Source: Rhabdonatronobacter sediminivivens (GTDB lineage Bacteria > Pseudomonadota > Alphaproteobacteria > Rhodobacterales > Rhodobacteraceae). From it: a stretch of DNA of 64,000 nt. Below are positions 25,055 to 33,600 of this stretch, in pieces. Each line of letters opens with the position of its first letter. The first letter of the stretch is position 1. The notes beneath the pieces are model-generated. The model was not told where the DNA came from, ran no database searches, and saw only the letters and a program-made list of their open reading frames with translations. A program made the position numbers and the translations under genes. Location of the stretch: NCBI RefSeq assembly GCF_013415485.1, contig NZ_JACBXS010000003.1, forward strand, positions 62,001-126,000. The letters are read 5' to 3'.

Positions 25055-26035
25055 ATGTCCGACATCCCCCCCTTCCGGGCCGAGGTCTTTGCCGCGGCAG
25101 ACATCACCGTGGTCTCTGGCACCGCGCAGGGGGATGCGCTTGCCGAACCCGCCGAGGTGTTCGAGGGGGATATCTATCAGCTCTCCACCACTGCCCGGCC
25201 CCAGGGGCTGGACCTGGATGCCCGCGCAACCCCCATGGTGGTGGCGCCGGGATCGGCGCTGGGCCAGACGGGCGCGCCTGTCATCCCCGCCGGGCGGCTG
25301 GTCCTGATGGCACATGACGGTGACAGCGTGACGCTGGAGCTGATGCGCATGGAGCATGCGGTTTATGCGCTGCCGCTCAGCCCGATGCGGGCGGGGGTGG
25401 ATTACACGCTGGTGCGCGCCGGGGCGGACTCGGGTGACATCCGCCTGTCGGACATGGCCTGCGCATCCCTGGTGCGCGGCACCCGCATTGCCCGCCCCGA
25501 TGGCACGCAGACCCCGATCGAGGCGCTGCGCCCCGGCGATGCGGTGCTGACCCGGGACCATGGCGCGCAGCCGCTGGTCTGGATCGGACGGACCAGTCAG
25601 CGCGCGCAGGGCGCCTTTGCGCCGGTGGAATTTGCCGCCGGTGTGCTGGGCAATGCCGCGTCGTTGCGGATCAGCCCGCACCACCGGGTGTTCCTGTATC
25701 AGCGGGGCGATGCGCGCCTGGCCGGCCGGGCCGAGATTCTGGTGCCCGCCCGCGCGCTGGTCGATGGCGCCCGGGTGCGCCTGCGCGAAGGGGGCTTTGT
25801 AGAGTATTTCAGCCTGGTCTTCGACGCGCATGAGATCGTCTATGCCGAAGGCATCCCGGTCGAAAGCCTCTGGGCCAGCAGCGCCATGGTGCCGCGTCTG
25901 TCACCCACCCTGGCCGAGGATCTGCGCACACGCTTCCCCGGGCTGGGCCAGCGGCCCCATTTCGCCGCTGAACCCGTGGCGCCTGAGCCGGACTTGCAGG
26001 CCCGGTTCCTGCGCGGCGGGGTTGCAGAGGACTGA
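25055..26035 (+). CDS. Hint-domain protein (Hint_2, PF13403 type)
   Basis: 326 residues. The Hint fold begins at the conserved Cys in MACASLVRGTRI (about residue 137) and includes PIEALRPGDAVLT, PLVWIGRTSQRA and LRISPHHRVFLY. Such self-splicing-like domains are abundant in Rhodobacteraceae, often in secreted or Ca-binding proteins, and their function is unproven. The N-terminal 130 residues form a beta-rich region without signal peptide. ATG 25055 is preceded by AAGGG; an in-frame ATG at 25025 is possible. It converges on galU with only 18 bases between stops. Confidence 0.85.
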   Translation: MSDIPPFRAEVFAAADITVVSGTAQGDALAEPAEVFEGDIYQLSTTARPQGLDLDARATPMVVAPGSALGQTGAPVIPAGRLVLMAHDGDSVTLELMRMEHAVYALPLSPMRAGVDYTLVRAGADSGDIRLSDMACASLVRGTRIARPDGTQTPIEALRPGDAVLTRDHGAQPLVWIGRTSQRAQGAFAPVEFAAGVLGNAASLRISPHHRVFLYQRGDARLAGRAEILVPARALVDGARVRLREGGFVEYFSLVFDAHEIVYAEGIPVESLWASSAMVPRLSPTLAEDLRTRFPGLGQRPHFAAEPVAPEPDLQARFLRGGVAED

Positions 26036-26053
26036 ACGCCCCCCGGCCCCGGG

Positions 26054-26947
26054 TTATTCCGCCGCCTGACGCTGGGCCAGTGTCTTGAGCAGGTACTCCT
26101 CCAGATCCTCGCGCAGATCCTCGCGCGCCAGGCCAAAGGCCATGGTCGCCTGCAGGAACCCGGCCTTGGAGCCGCAATCGAAGCGTTGCCCGTCAAAGCG
26201 GTAGCCATAGACATTGTTCGACTGTTCGATCTGGGCGGCGATGGCATCGGTCAGCTGGATCTCGCCGCCCGCGCCGGGGGTCGCACTGTCCAGGTTGCGC
26301 ATGACATCCGGCGACAGGATATAGCGCCCGATCACCGCCAGGTTCGACGGCTCGGTGCCGGGGGCGGGTTTTTCGACCATCCCCTTGACCGGCAGGACCG
26401 ACCGGATGGCAGGATGCACGTCCAGCACGCCATAGGCGCTGACCTTGTCGCGCGGGACCTCCATGGCGGCGACCATGCTGCCGCCGGTATCGGCATAGGC
26501 TTCGACCATCTGTTTCAGGCAGGGCTTGTCGGCAGCGATCACGTCATCGGGCAGCAGCACGGCAAAGGGCTCATCCCCGATCAGATGGCGCGCGCACCAG
26601 ACCGCATGGCCCAGCCCCAGCGCCTGATGCTGGCGGACATAGGCGATGGCGCCGCTGTCCATGTTGGTGGCCTCCAGCGTTTCCAGCAGCGCGGTCTTGC
26701 CCTTGGCGCGCAGGCTGGCCTCCAGTTCCGGGGCGTGATCGAAGTAATCCTCCAGCGCGCTTTTCCCGCGCGAGGTGACGAAGATGAATTCGGTGATCCC
26801 GGCGGCGCGGGCCTCGTCGATGGCGTATTGGATCAGCGGGCGGTCCACCAGCGTCATGATCTCCTTCGGCACCGATTTGGTGGCGGGAAGGAACCGCGTG
26901 CCCATGCCTGCCACGGGAAATACTGCCTTGGTGACCTTATGTGCCAT
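26054..26947 (-). CDS. galU: UTP-glucose-1-phosphate uridylyltransferase
   Basis: 297 residues. It makes UDP-glucose from UTP and glucose 1-phosphate for exopolysaccharide, LPS and osmolyte synthesis. The nucleotidyltransferase signature AVFPVAGMGTRFLPATKS is at the N-terminus with the catalytic Lys in PKEIMTL, and EKPAPGTEPSNLAVIGRYIL is the sugar-phosphate loop. ATG 26947 is chosen over the in-frame TTG 26959 because GGAG lies six bases upstream of it. It lies 222 bases downstream of cysQ on the same strand; the gap holds a short dyad (27105-27119) and nothing else I recognise. Confidence 0.97.
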   Translation of the reverse strand: MAHKVTKAVFPVAGMGTRFLPATKSVPKEIMTLVDRPLIQYAIDEARAAGITEFIFVTSRGKSALEDYFDHAPELEASLRAKGKTALLETLEATNMDSGAIAYVRQHQALGLGHAVWCARHLIGDEPFAVLLPDDVIAADKPCLKQMVEAYADTGGSMVAAMEVPRDKVSAYGVLDVHPAIRSVLPVKGMVEKPAPGTEPSNLAVIGRYILSPDVMRNLDSATPGAGGEIQLTDAIAAQIEQSNNVYGYRFDGQRFDCGSKAGFLQATMAFGLAREDLREDLEEYLLKTLAQRQAAE

Positions 26948-27169
26948 GTCTTTCTCCAATTTCCTGACCTGTGTCTTGCAAGCGATGCAGGGGCAATCCT
27001 GTCGCGCTTGCGGCTTGGGGCCAGTTTTCGCCGGAGAATCCTGTCAAATTTTAGACGTTCGAGGGCCAGTTCATGAAGAAATGCGGGTTTTTCGGGCAGG
27101 GTGACTGCTATATTTGCAGTTTGTGGCCGATAGGAAACAGGGTGTTGTGTATCCGCCGCAGTGCCGGGG

Positions 27170-27967
27170 TCAGCCCGGGGGTGTCAGGTCCACACCCGGC
27201 GCCAAGGCCAGGAAAAAGGGGTTTTCATACCCCGATTTGCCATACAGCAGGGGTTGGTGATCATCGAAGCGCAGCACCTGTCCGCCGGCCCCGGCCAGCA
27301 CGGCATGGCCTGCGGCGGTGTCCCATTCCATGGTCCGGCCAAGGCGGGGGTAGAGATCAGCCTCACCCGCGGCGACCAGGCAGAATTTCAGCGATGACCC
27401 GGCGCTGACCAGATCGGCCACCTGGTAGCGGGCGATATAGGCGTCGGTGGCCAGATCACGGTGAGATTTCGAGGCCACCACCCTGAGCGCGTCATTCGCC
27501 GGTTCCCGCACCCGCAACGGACGTAACGTGCCGGGGGTCGAAAAGGGGCCCTCCTCTTCGACGCTGCTGCCATCGGCGCGTGTGTAGAACATGCGCGCGC
27601 GGGCCGGGGCGTAGACCACGCCACGCACCGGCACGCCGTTTTCCACCAGCGCGATATTGACGGTGAAATCCGACCGTCGGCGGATGAATTCCTTGGTTCC
27701 GTCCAGCGGGTCGATGATGAAGAACCGATCCGCCGAGAGGCTGTGGCTGTCGGCGCGTTCCTCGGTCACCACCGGGATATGGGGAAATGCGCGCTCCAGC
27801 CCGGCGATGATGATCCGATCGGCGGCCAGGTCGGCCTCGGTCACGGGGCTGTCGTCGGATTTGGCGCGGATGTCGAAATCATCGCGCGCGTGGATCGCCA
27901 TGATTGCCGCACCGGCATCGCGGGCCAGGTCGCGCAGCACTGATTCGATCTGCTCTGCCTCGGTCAT
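27170..27967 (-). CDS. cysQ: 3'(2'),5'-bisphosphate nucleotidase CysQ
   Basis: 265 residues of the inositol monophosphatase superfamily. The metal-binding motifs are TEERAD near 70, DPLDGTKEF (86-94), and WDTAAGHAVL near 215. CysQ removes 3'-phosphate from PAP and PAPS, protecting sulfur assimilation. ATG 27967 follows AGGGAACAG; an upstream in-frame start at 27985 is less likely. It is divergent from the ABC permease gene with a 96-base spacer. Confidence 0.94.
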   Translation of the reverse strand: MTEAEQIESVLRDLARDAGAAIMAIHARDDFDIRAKSDDSPVTEADLAADRIIIAGLERAFPHIPVVTEERADSHSLSADRFFIIDPLDGTKEFIRRRSDFTVNIALVENGVPVRGVVYAPARARMFYTRADGSSVEEEGPFSTPGTLRPLRVREPANDALRVVASKSHRDLATDAYIARYQVADLVSAGSSLKFCLVAAGEADLYPRLGRTMEWDTAAGHAVLAGAGGQVLRFDDHQPLLYGKSGYENPFFLALAPGVDLTPPG

Positions 27968-28063
27968 GACCTGTTCCCTTCGCACGCGTTGAGTAACCTT
28001 TTCGCATGCCTTATGCTGTCAGCATAGCCGAACCGCAAGTCAGCGGCATTCCATGGGGCTGCC

Positions 28064-28885
28064 ATGCAGAACACACACCGCGCGGAACCGGCGTTTCTGG
28101 TCGCGCTCAGCATATTCGAACTGATCTTTCACGCCGCGGTTCGCTCCATCCGCAAGAGCCATGGCAACGCCATCATCGGGCTGATGATCAACATTGCCCA
28201 GACCCTGGCGCTGGTGCTGGTCTTCTATGTGGTCTTTGCCTTCTTCGGCCTGCGGGGCGCCGGTCTGCGGGGCGATTTCCTGCTCTATCTGATGACCGGC
28301 GTGTTCCTGTTCATGTGCCATGTGAAAACGCTTTCGGCGGTGGTGGGGTCCGAGGGGCCGACCTCACCCATGATGAAACACGCGCCGATGAACACCATCA
28401 TCGCCATCGGCGGCGCCGCGTTGGGCGAGCTTTACGTGCAGGTGCTGTCGCTGTTCGTGATCCTGTTCCTGTATCACGCCATCTGGACCCCGCTTGAGGT
28501 GCACCAGCCCGCCCCGGCCTTTGCCATGCTGCTGGTGGCCTGGTTTGCCGGGCTGGCGCTGGGCATGGTGCTGCTGGCGGTGAAACCCTGGGCGCCCAAT
28601 GCGGTCAAGCTGACGACCCAGGTCTATACCCGGTTCAACATGATCGCCTCGGGCAAGATGTTCGTGGCCAATATCCTTCCGGCCAGCTTCCTGCCCTATT
28701 TCACCTGGAACCCGCTGTTTCATCTGATCGATCAGGCGCGGGGCTTTACCTTCAATGATTACAACCCGTTCAACACATCACTGATGTATCCGATCTGGTT
28801 CGCGCTGGTGGTCATTCTTGTTGGCCTGATGGGGGAATTCTATACCCGGCGGAACGTCTCGGTCAGCCGTACCGCGCGGCAATGA
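28064..28885 (+). CDS. ABC-2 type polysaccharide-export permease
   Basis: 273 residues with about six transmembrane helices and the ABC2_membrane architecture of Wzm/KpsM proteins; the ending FTWNPLFHLIDQARGFTF is characteristic. These permeases export capsular or O-antigen polysaccharide with an ATPase (KpsT/Wzt) normally encoded next door. No ATPase gene is adjacent: the next gene starts a TRAP operon. With galU and cysQ nearby it may belong to surface-glycan metabolism, an inference from position only. Confidence 0.85.
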   Translation: MQNTHRAEPAFLVALSIFELIFHAAVRSIRKSHGNAIIGLMINIAQTLALVLVFYVVFAFFGLRGAGLRGDFLLYLMTGVFLFMCHVKTLSAVVGSEGPTSPMMKHAPMNTIIAIGGAALGELYVQVLSLFVILFLYHAIWTPLEVHQPAPAFAMLLVAWFAGLALGMVLLAVKPWAPNAVKLTTQVYTRFNMIASGKMFVANILPASFLPYFTWNPLFHLIDQARGFTFNDYNPFNTSLMYPIWFALVVILVGLMGEFYTRRNVSVSRTARQ

Positions 28886-29028
28886 CGCCCCAACCAAAAG
28901 TAACTGTAGCCTGAAGCGATGTTACGGTGCATGCTGCACCTGCGTGATGCGCTGTTGAAGGAGGTTGGAAAGCTCTGTACATTCTGAACTCGGAATTCCG
29001 AATTCGGGTAAAAATTTCGTGGACAGAT

Positions 29029-29047
29029 TGGTAAACTTCTTTTACCA
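29029..29047 (+). promoter_or_regulatory. Candidate operator dyad upstream of the TRAP operon
   Basis: Perfect inverted repeat TGGTAAA-CTTCT-TTTACCA inside an AT-rich part of the otherwise GC-rich 298-bp region 28886-29183. A further GGTAAAA half-site is at 29007-29013. The TGGT...ACCA form is typical of FadR-type GntR operators. No regulator gene is adjacent, so the cognate protein is unknown. Confidence 0.5.
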
Positions 29048-29183
29048 CCGAATCGGGAGGAGCATGGGAAAGGGCGTAGTGCAGAGGAAACTGCCCCCTT
29101 GTTGAACCCAGCCCACCCTATGACGCGCGCATCAAGCCGCATCCGGGAACGCCCGGGACCGTTCAACAGCAGGGAGGAACCCC

Positions 29184-30212
29184 ATGAGGAAACTACTGAC
29201 AACCACCGCAGTTTGCGCCGCCATGGTCGCACCGGCCGCGCAGGCCCAGGAAACCTGGCAGCTGCAGTCGACCTATCCCGGGTCGCTGACGCAGCTGGGC
29301 ACGCTGGGTGTGCGGATTGCGGATAACATCACCCGAATCATGGAAGGCGAGATCACCGTCCAGTTCCAGGAGCCCGGCGGCATCGTCCCCGCGCTTGAAG
29401 CATTCGACGCCGTGGGCACCGGCGCGGTTGAGATGGCCTGGTCCACCCCGGGCTACTGGGCCGGGCGCGTTCCGGCGCTGCAGTTCATGGGCTCGGTGCC
29501 CTTTGGCCCGGAAACCGGCGAATACCTGGCCTGGTTCTTCTATGGCGGCGGGCAGGAGCTGATGGACGAGCTCTATGAGCCGCACAACATCAAATCCATC
29601 ATGTGCGGCGTTCTGGCCCCCGAAGGCGCCGGCTGGTTCCGCGAGCCGATCGAATCGGTCGAGGATTTCCAGGGCCTGACCATGCGCTTCTTCGGCCTGG
29701 GCGCCAAGGTGATGGAGAAGATGGGCGCCTCGACCCAGTTGCTCGCAGGCGGTGACATCTTCCCGGCGCTGGAGCTTGGCACCATTGATGCGGCCGAATT
29801 CTCGATGCCCGCCATCGACCTGAACCTTGGCTTCTATCAGGTGGCGCAGCATTACTACCTGCCCGGCTGGCACCAGCAGTCCACCCTGTTTGACCTGATG
29901 ATCAACCTGGATCTGTGGGAAAGCCTGGATGAGCAGACCCAGTTCAAGATCGAAACCGTCTGCCAGGCCAACCTGCTGCACGGCTTCGTCGAAGGTGAGG
30001 CGATCCAGTTCGATGCCCTGGCCGAGCTGGAAGAGCGCGGTGTGACGATCCACCAGTTCGATGAGGAAATCCTGGAAGCGCTGGAAGCCGCCTGGATGGA
30101 AGTGATCGAGGAGGAGTCCGCCGCCGATCCCGATTTTGCCCGGGTCTATGAAAGCTACAGGACCTTCCGCGAGAATTACGCGGTCTGGGGCGAACGGGGT
30201 TACTTGCGTTAA
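29184..30212 (+). CDS. TRAP transporter substrate-binding protein (TakP/FcbT1-like)
   Basis: 342 residues. A signal peptide (cleavage after AAQA, about residue 21) precedes a DctP-fold solute receptor. The segments GAVEMAWSTPGYWAGRVPA, FREPIESVEDFQGLTMRF with the conserved ligand-binding Arg, and GTIDAAEFSMPAIDLNLGF resemble the TakP branch that binds 2-oxo acids and other organic anions as metal salts. GGGAGG stands eight bases upstream of the ATG. It heads an operon with the two permease genes; the ligand is not known. Confidence 0.92.
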   Translation: MRKLLTTTAVCAAMVAPAAQAQETWQLQSTYPGSLTQLGTLGVRIADNITRIMEGEITVQFQEPGGIVPALEAFDAVGTGAVEMAWSTPGYWAGRVPALQFMGSVPFGPETGEYLAWFFYGGGQELMDELYEPHNIKSIMCGVLAPEGAGWFREPIESVEDFQGLTMRFFGLGAKVMEKMGASTQLLAGGDIFPALELGTIDAAEFSMPAIDLNLGFYQVAQHYYLPGWHQQSTLFDLMINLDLWESLDEQTQFKIETVCQANLLHGFVEGEAIQFDALAELEERGVTIHQFDEEILEALEAAWMEVIEEESAADPDFARVYESYRTFRENYAVWGERGYLR

Positions 30213-30301
30213 TCCGCCGACACATTCACTGTAACCATGCATTTGCCGCGCGCGACATCTGGCCGCGCGCGGCATCCCTATGATCCGAAAGGAGCCGCTG
30301 C

Positions 30302-31348
30302 ATGGCCTTGCGCGAGACCCTTGGAACCGTTGGTGGCATCTTGTCGCTTGCCGCAGCTTTCTGGCTGGTTGTGCTGCCATCGGATTCGACGATGATTTTC
30401 GCCACGGTGGGCGTGCTGGTGCTTGGCCTTGTGGCTTCGACCTTCCTGCGCGGCAATCCGGCGGTGTTTGCAGCCGCCAGCGTATTGGGCTGGTTTTCGG
30501 TCATGTTCGCCCAGCCCTTTGCGCTGACCACGCGTGAGATCAACGCCCTGCGACGGGTCGCCAACCGCGGCGATGAGCAGGCCGAGGCCCTTCTGGCCTA
30601 TTATGAGGTCATGACCCCCTACGCGCCCTATCTGATGCTTGCGCTGACGGTGATCATTCTGGGCATGTTCGGCTACGGGATGGCGCGCGGGCGGCTGACG
30701 GTTTTCCACAACATGCTGGACGCCAGCAACGGGCTGGCAACCTTCCTCACACGGGTGGGGGTCACCGCGGCGGTGGTTCTGCTGTCGGCACTGATCTTTG
30801 CAATCATGTATGATGTGATCCAGCGCCAGTACCTGGGCTACAATCCGCAATGGACCCGCACCGACTGGTACCGGATGTTCAGCGCCACCAGGGTTCAGGA
30901 AATGGAGTGGCATCTGCACGCAGCGCTGTTTCTGTTCTGTCTGGGCTATGCCTATGTGAAGGATGCACATGTGCGGATCGAACTGGTCCGCGACACGCTG
31001 CGCCCGCGCACCCGCGTCTGGATCGAACTGGCCGGGTGTCTGCTGTTCATGGTGCCCTATTGCTATGTGGTCATGCAGTACGGCATCGAAAACGCCATGC
31101 GATCCTGGAATATAGGCGAAGGATCGGCTGCGCAGACCGGGCTTCCGAACCGCTTCGTCATCAAGGCCATGCTGCCGCTGGGCTTTGCGCTGATCGCGCT
31201 GGCGGGCATGTCGGTGGCACTGAAATGCATGGTCTATCTGTTCGGCCCGCCTTCGCTGAAATCGCAGTCGAACTATTACGCCTACAGCCACCAGAACCCG
31301 GCACCGCCCGAAGAGAGCGAGCTTCCACCGCAGGCGCAGGCGCGCTGA
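30302..31348 (+). CDS. TRAP transporter small permease (DctQ family), N-terminally extended
   Basis: 348 residues, about twice the usual DctQ size. The C-terminal part (about 150-315) has the four-helix DctQ core including YAYVKDAHVRIELV, the typical amphipathic sequence after the second helix. The first 145 residues add about four hydrophobic helices (for example MIFATVGVLVLGLVAS and PYLMLALTVIILGMFGYGMA) and a charged loop. It could be a fusion of a small membrane protein with DctQ. The last 30 residues are a Pro/Gln-rich cytosolic tail. It lies between the receptor and the large permease genes. Confidence 0.88.
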   Translation: MALRETLGTVGGILSLAAAFWLVVLPSDSTMIFATVGVLVLGLVASTFLRGNPAVFAAASVLGWFSVMFAQPFALTTREINALRRVANRGDEQAEALLAYYEVMTPYAPYLMLALTVIILGMFGYGMARGRLTVFHNMLDASNGLATFLTRVGVTAAVVLLSALIFAIMYDVIQRQYLGYNPQWTRTDWYRMFSATRVQEMEWHLHAALFLFCLGYAYVKDAHVRIELVRDTLRPRTRVWIELAGCLLFMVPYCYVVMQYGIENAMRSWNIGEGSAAQTGLPNRFVIKAMLPLGFALIALAGMSVALKCMVYLFGPPSLKSQSNYYAYSHQNPAPPEESELPPQAQAR

Positions 31349-31379
31349 ACACGCCGCCGGGACGAGGGACAGATAAACG

Positions 31380-32765
31380 ATGGAAATTCTTGTAACCTAT
31401 CTGCCGCTGGTGATGTTCGCCGTGCTGGCGATGCTTTTGTTCACCGGATATCCGGTGGCCTTCATCCTGGGCGGTGTGGCGCTGTTGTTCGCGGTGCTGG
31501 GCGATTTCTTCGGCACCTTCCGGCTGCAGCAACTCACCCTGATCCCGCTGCGCATCTATGGCGGGACCATGGAAAGCCTGGTGCTGGTGGCGATCCCCAT
31601 GTTCACCTTCATGGGCACCATGCTGGAGAAATCCGGCGCCGCGCGGGATCTGCTCTTTGCGCTGCAGGTGATCCTGCGGCGGGTGCCGGGGGGGCTGGCG
31701 CTGTCGGTCACGTTGATGGGCACCATCATGGCGGCAACCACGGGGATCATCGGCGCCTCGGTGGTGATGATCACGCTCATGGCCCTGCCGGTGATGATGA
31801 AGGCGGGCTACAACATGCCGCTGGCCACGGGGACCATCGCGTCCTCGGGGACGCTGGGCATCCTGATCCCGCCTTCGATCATGCTGGTGATCATGTCAGA
31901 CCTGCTGTCGGTGCCGGTGGGGACAGTGTTCATTGCCGCGCTCATGCCGGGGCTGCTGCTGGCGGCGCTCTATTTTGTCTACATCCTGCTGTTGTGCGGG
32001 TTCCGCCCCGAACTGGCGCCACCCATGGCCGATGACATCGGCCCTTCGACAAGGCTGGAATTCTGGAAGATGATCTTCTCCAGCTTCCTGCCGCCGATCT
32101 TCCTGATCGCCATGGTGCTGGGGTCGATCTTTGCGGGGTTTGCGACCCCGACCGAGGCTGCGGGAGTGGGTGCCTTCGGCTCGATCCTGCTGGCGGCGTA
32201 TAACCGGCGCCTGACCTGGGCGAACTTCCTGGAGGTCTGCAAACGCTCGGCGCTGACGGTGGCGATGCTGTTCGGCATCTTCGTCGGCGCCACGGCCTTC
32301 GCCTTCGTGTTCAAGGCCATCGGCGGCGAGACCCTGATCGTCAATTTCATCCGCGACACCGGCGTGGGGCCGTGGTCGATCCTGTTCGTCCTGCTGGCCA
32401 TGGTGTTCCTGCTGGGCTTCTTCTTCGACTGGATCGAGATCACGCTGATCGTGCTGCCGATCTTTGCCCCCATCGTGGCGCTGCTGGATTTCGGCGGCCA
32501 TGTCGGCACCTGGGACGGGATCGGCAACCCGATCATCATATGGTTCCTGATCCTGGTGGCGGTGAACCTGCAGACCAGTTTCCTGACACCGCCCTTCGGC
32601 TTCGCGCTCTTCTACATGAAGGGGGTGGCCCCGCCCGAGGTGAAGATCCAGCAAATCTACAAGGGGATCATTCCCTTTGTGGCGCTGCAGGTGGTGGGAC
32701 TGGCGCTTTGCGTGGCCTTTCCGGCGATCGTGCTGTGGTTCCCGAGTTACATTCTGGGCGGATAG
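31380..32765 (+). CDS. TRAP transporter large permease (DctM family)
   Basis: 461 residues and about 12 transmembrane helices, with DctM landmarks: FTGYPVAFILGGVALLF near the N-terminus, SGTLGILIPPSIMLVI, FAGFATPTEAAGVGAFGS and the late NLQTSFLTPPFGFALFYMKG, which is characteristic of the FcbT3/COG4664 branch. It forms the Na+-driven transport channel for the receptor encoded at 29184. A 9-bp-stem terminator follows the operon. Confidence 0.95.
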   Translation: MEILVTYLPLVMFAVLAMLLFTGYPVAFILGGVALLFAVLGDFFGTFRLQQLTLIPLRIYGGTMESLVLVAIPMFTFMGTMLEKSGAARDLLFALQVILRRVPGGLALSVTLMGTIMAATTGIIGASVVMITLMALPVMMKAGYNMPLATGTIASSGTLGILIPPSIMLVIMSDLLSVPVGTVFIAALMPGLLLAALYFVYILLLCGFRPELAPPMADDIGPSTRLEFWKMIFSSFLPPIFLIAMVLGSIFAGFATPTEAAGVGAFGSILLAAYNRRLTWANFLEVCKRSALTVAMLFGIFVGATAFAFVFKAIGGETLIVNFIRDTGVGPWSILFVLLAMVFLLGFFFDWIEITLIVLPIFAPIVALLDFGGHVGTWDGIGNPIIIWFLILVAVNLQTSFLTPPFGFALFYMKGVAPPEVKIQQIYKGIIPFVALQVVGLALCVAFPAIVLWFPSYILGG

Positions 32766-32857
32766 CGGTACTTTAGCATCTCGCTCGGAAGTGGACTCCG
32801 GTTCCGAGCTTTTCGACATGCGAAAATAAACGCTCTACCCGACTGATCCGATGCGCT

Positions 32858-32885
32858 GGCCGGCGGGGGTTCCGCCGGCCTTTTT
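32858..32885 (+). terminator. Intrinsic terminator of the TRAP operon
   Basis: Perfect nine-base stem GGCCGGCGG (32858-32866) and CCGCCGGCC (32872-32880) with a 5-nt loop, followed by TTTTT (32881-32885). It falls inside the upstream part of the open frame of the next gene, which therefore cannot start at ATG 32851. Confidence 0.92.
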
Positions 32886-32901
32886 CCCGGGAGTGCCGCG
32901 C

Positions 32902-33495
32902 TTGTTCCTCGATCCGTTGCTCTATGCGTTCCTGTTTCTCGGGCTGTTCTCGCCGGGGCCGAATGTGATCATGCTGACGGCTTCGGGCGCGCGCTTCGGG
33001 TTCCGGGCCAGCCTGCCGCATCTGTTCGGCGTGGTGCTGGGCGTGGGGGTCATTGGTGCGGTCACGGCGCTGGGCGTGGGGGCACTGGTGCTGGCCAGCC
33101 CCGTGCTGGGCACGGTGTTGCGGGGGCTGGCGGCGGCGTGGATCCTGTATATGGCCTGGAACTATTACAAGGCTACACGCAGCCCGGCGGGGATGGTCGC
33201 AGACAAGGGCACGCCCATGACGCTCTGGCAGGCGGTGCTGTTTCAGTGGATCAATCCGAAGGTCTGGGCGGTGGCCTTTGCGGCTTCGGCGGGCTATGGC
33301 GCAGGCATGGCCCCGGCGTGGGAGGCCGCGCGGTTGGCCACGGCGTTTTCCAGCGTGAACCTCGGGGTATGCCTGTTCTGGACCTCGGCCGGGGCGCTGC
33401 TGACGACGCTGCTGCAATCGCCGCGTCGCTGGCAGGTGTTCATGCGGATCATGGCGCTGTTGCTGGCAGTTTCGGCGCTGATGGTGTTTCTGTAA
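32902..33495 (+). CDS. LysE-family amino acid/metabolite exporter
   Basis: 197 residues with about six hydrophobic helices. FLDPLLYAFLFLGLFSPGPNVIMLTASGARFGFRASLPHLFG is the conserved LysE N-terminal region with the PGPN motif (residues about 16-19), and WQAVLFQWINPKVWAVAFAA is the second conserved block. RhtB/LysE proteins export amino acids. ATG 32851 encodes only the preceding terminator, so I place the start at TTG 32902, eight bases after GGGAG; GTG 32893 is the alternative. Confidence 0.85.
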   Translation: MFLDPLLYAFLFLGLFSPGPNVIMLTASGARFGFRASLPHLFGVVLGVGVIGAVTALGVGALVLASPVLGTVLRGLAAAWILYMAWNYYKATRSPAGMVADKGTPMTLWQAVLFQWINPKVWAVAFAASAGYGAGMAPAWEAARLATAFSSVNLGVCLFWTSAGALLTTLLQSPRRWQVFMRIMALLLAVSALMVFL

Positions 33496-33504
33496 CCTTG
33501 GATG

Positions 33505-33537
33505 CGGAGCGCGCGTTCCGCGCGCAGGTCTTCTGGC
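33505..33537 (+). repeat. 33-bp perfect interspersed repeat, copy 1
   Basis: This 33-base sequence recurs identically at 41351-41383. It contains the GC palindrome GCGCGCG-TTC-CGCGCGC followed by AGGTCTTCTGGC. It lies in the 105-bp gap between the LysE gene and the next gene, 10 bases after the LysE stop; no T-tract follows, so it is not an ordinary terminator. Confidence 0.85.
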
Positions 33538-33600
33538 GCTTCGCTGTCGCTGCGCGCGGCTGGGACCTGTTGCGGCAGGCAGGACAGAGGGGGAAGGTGG

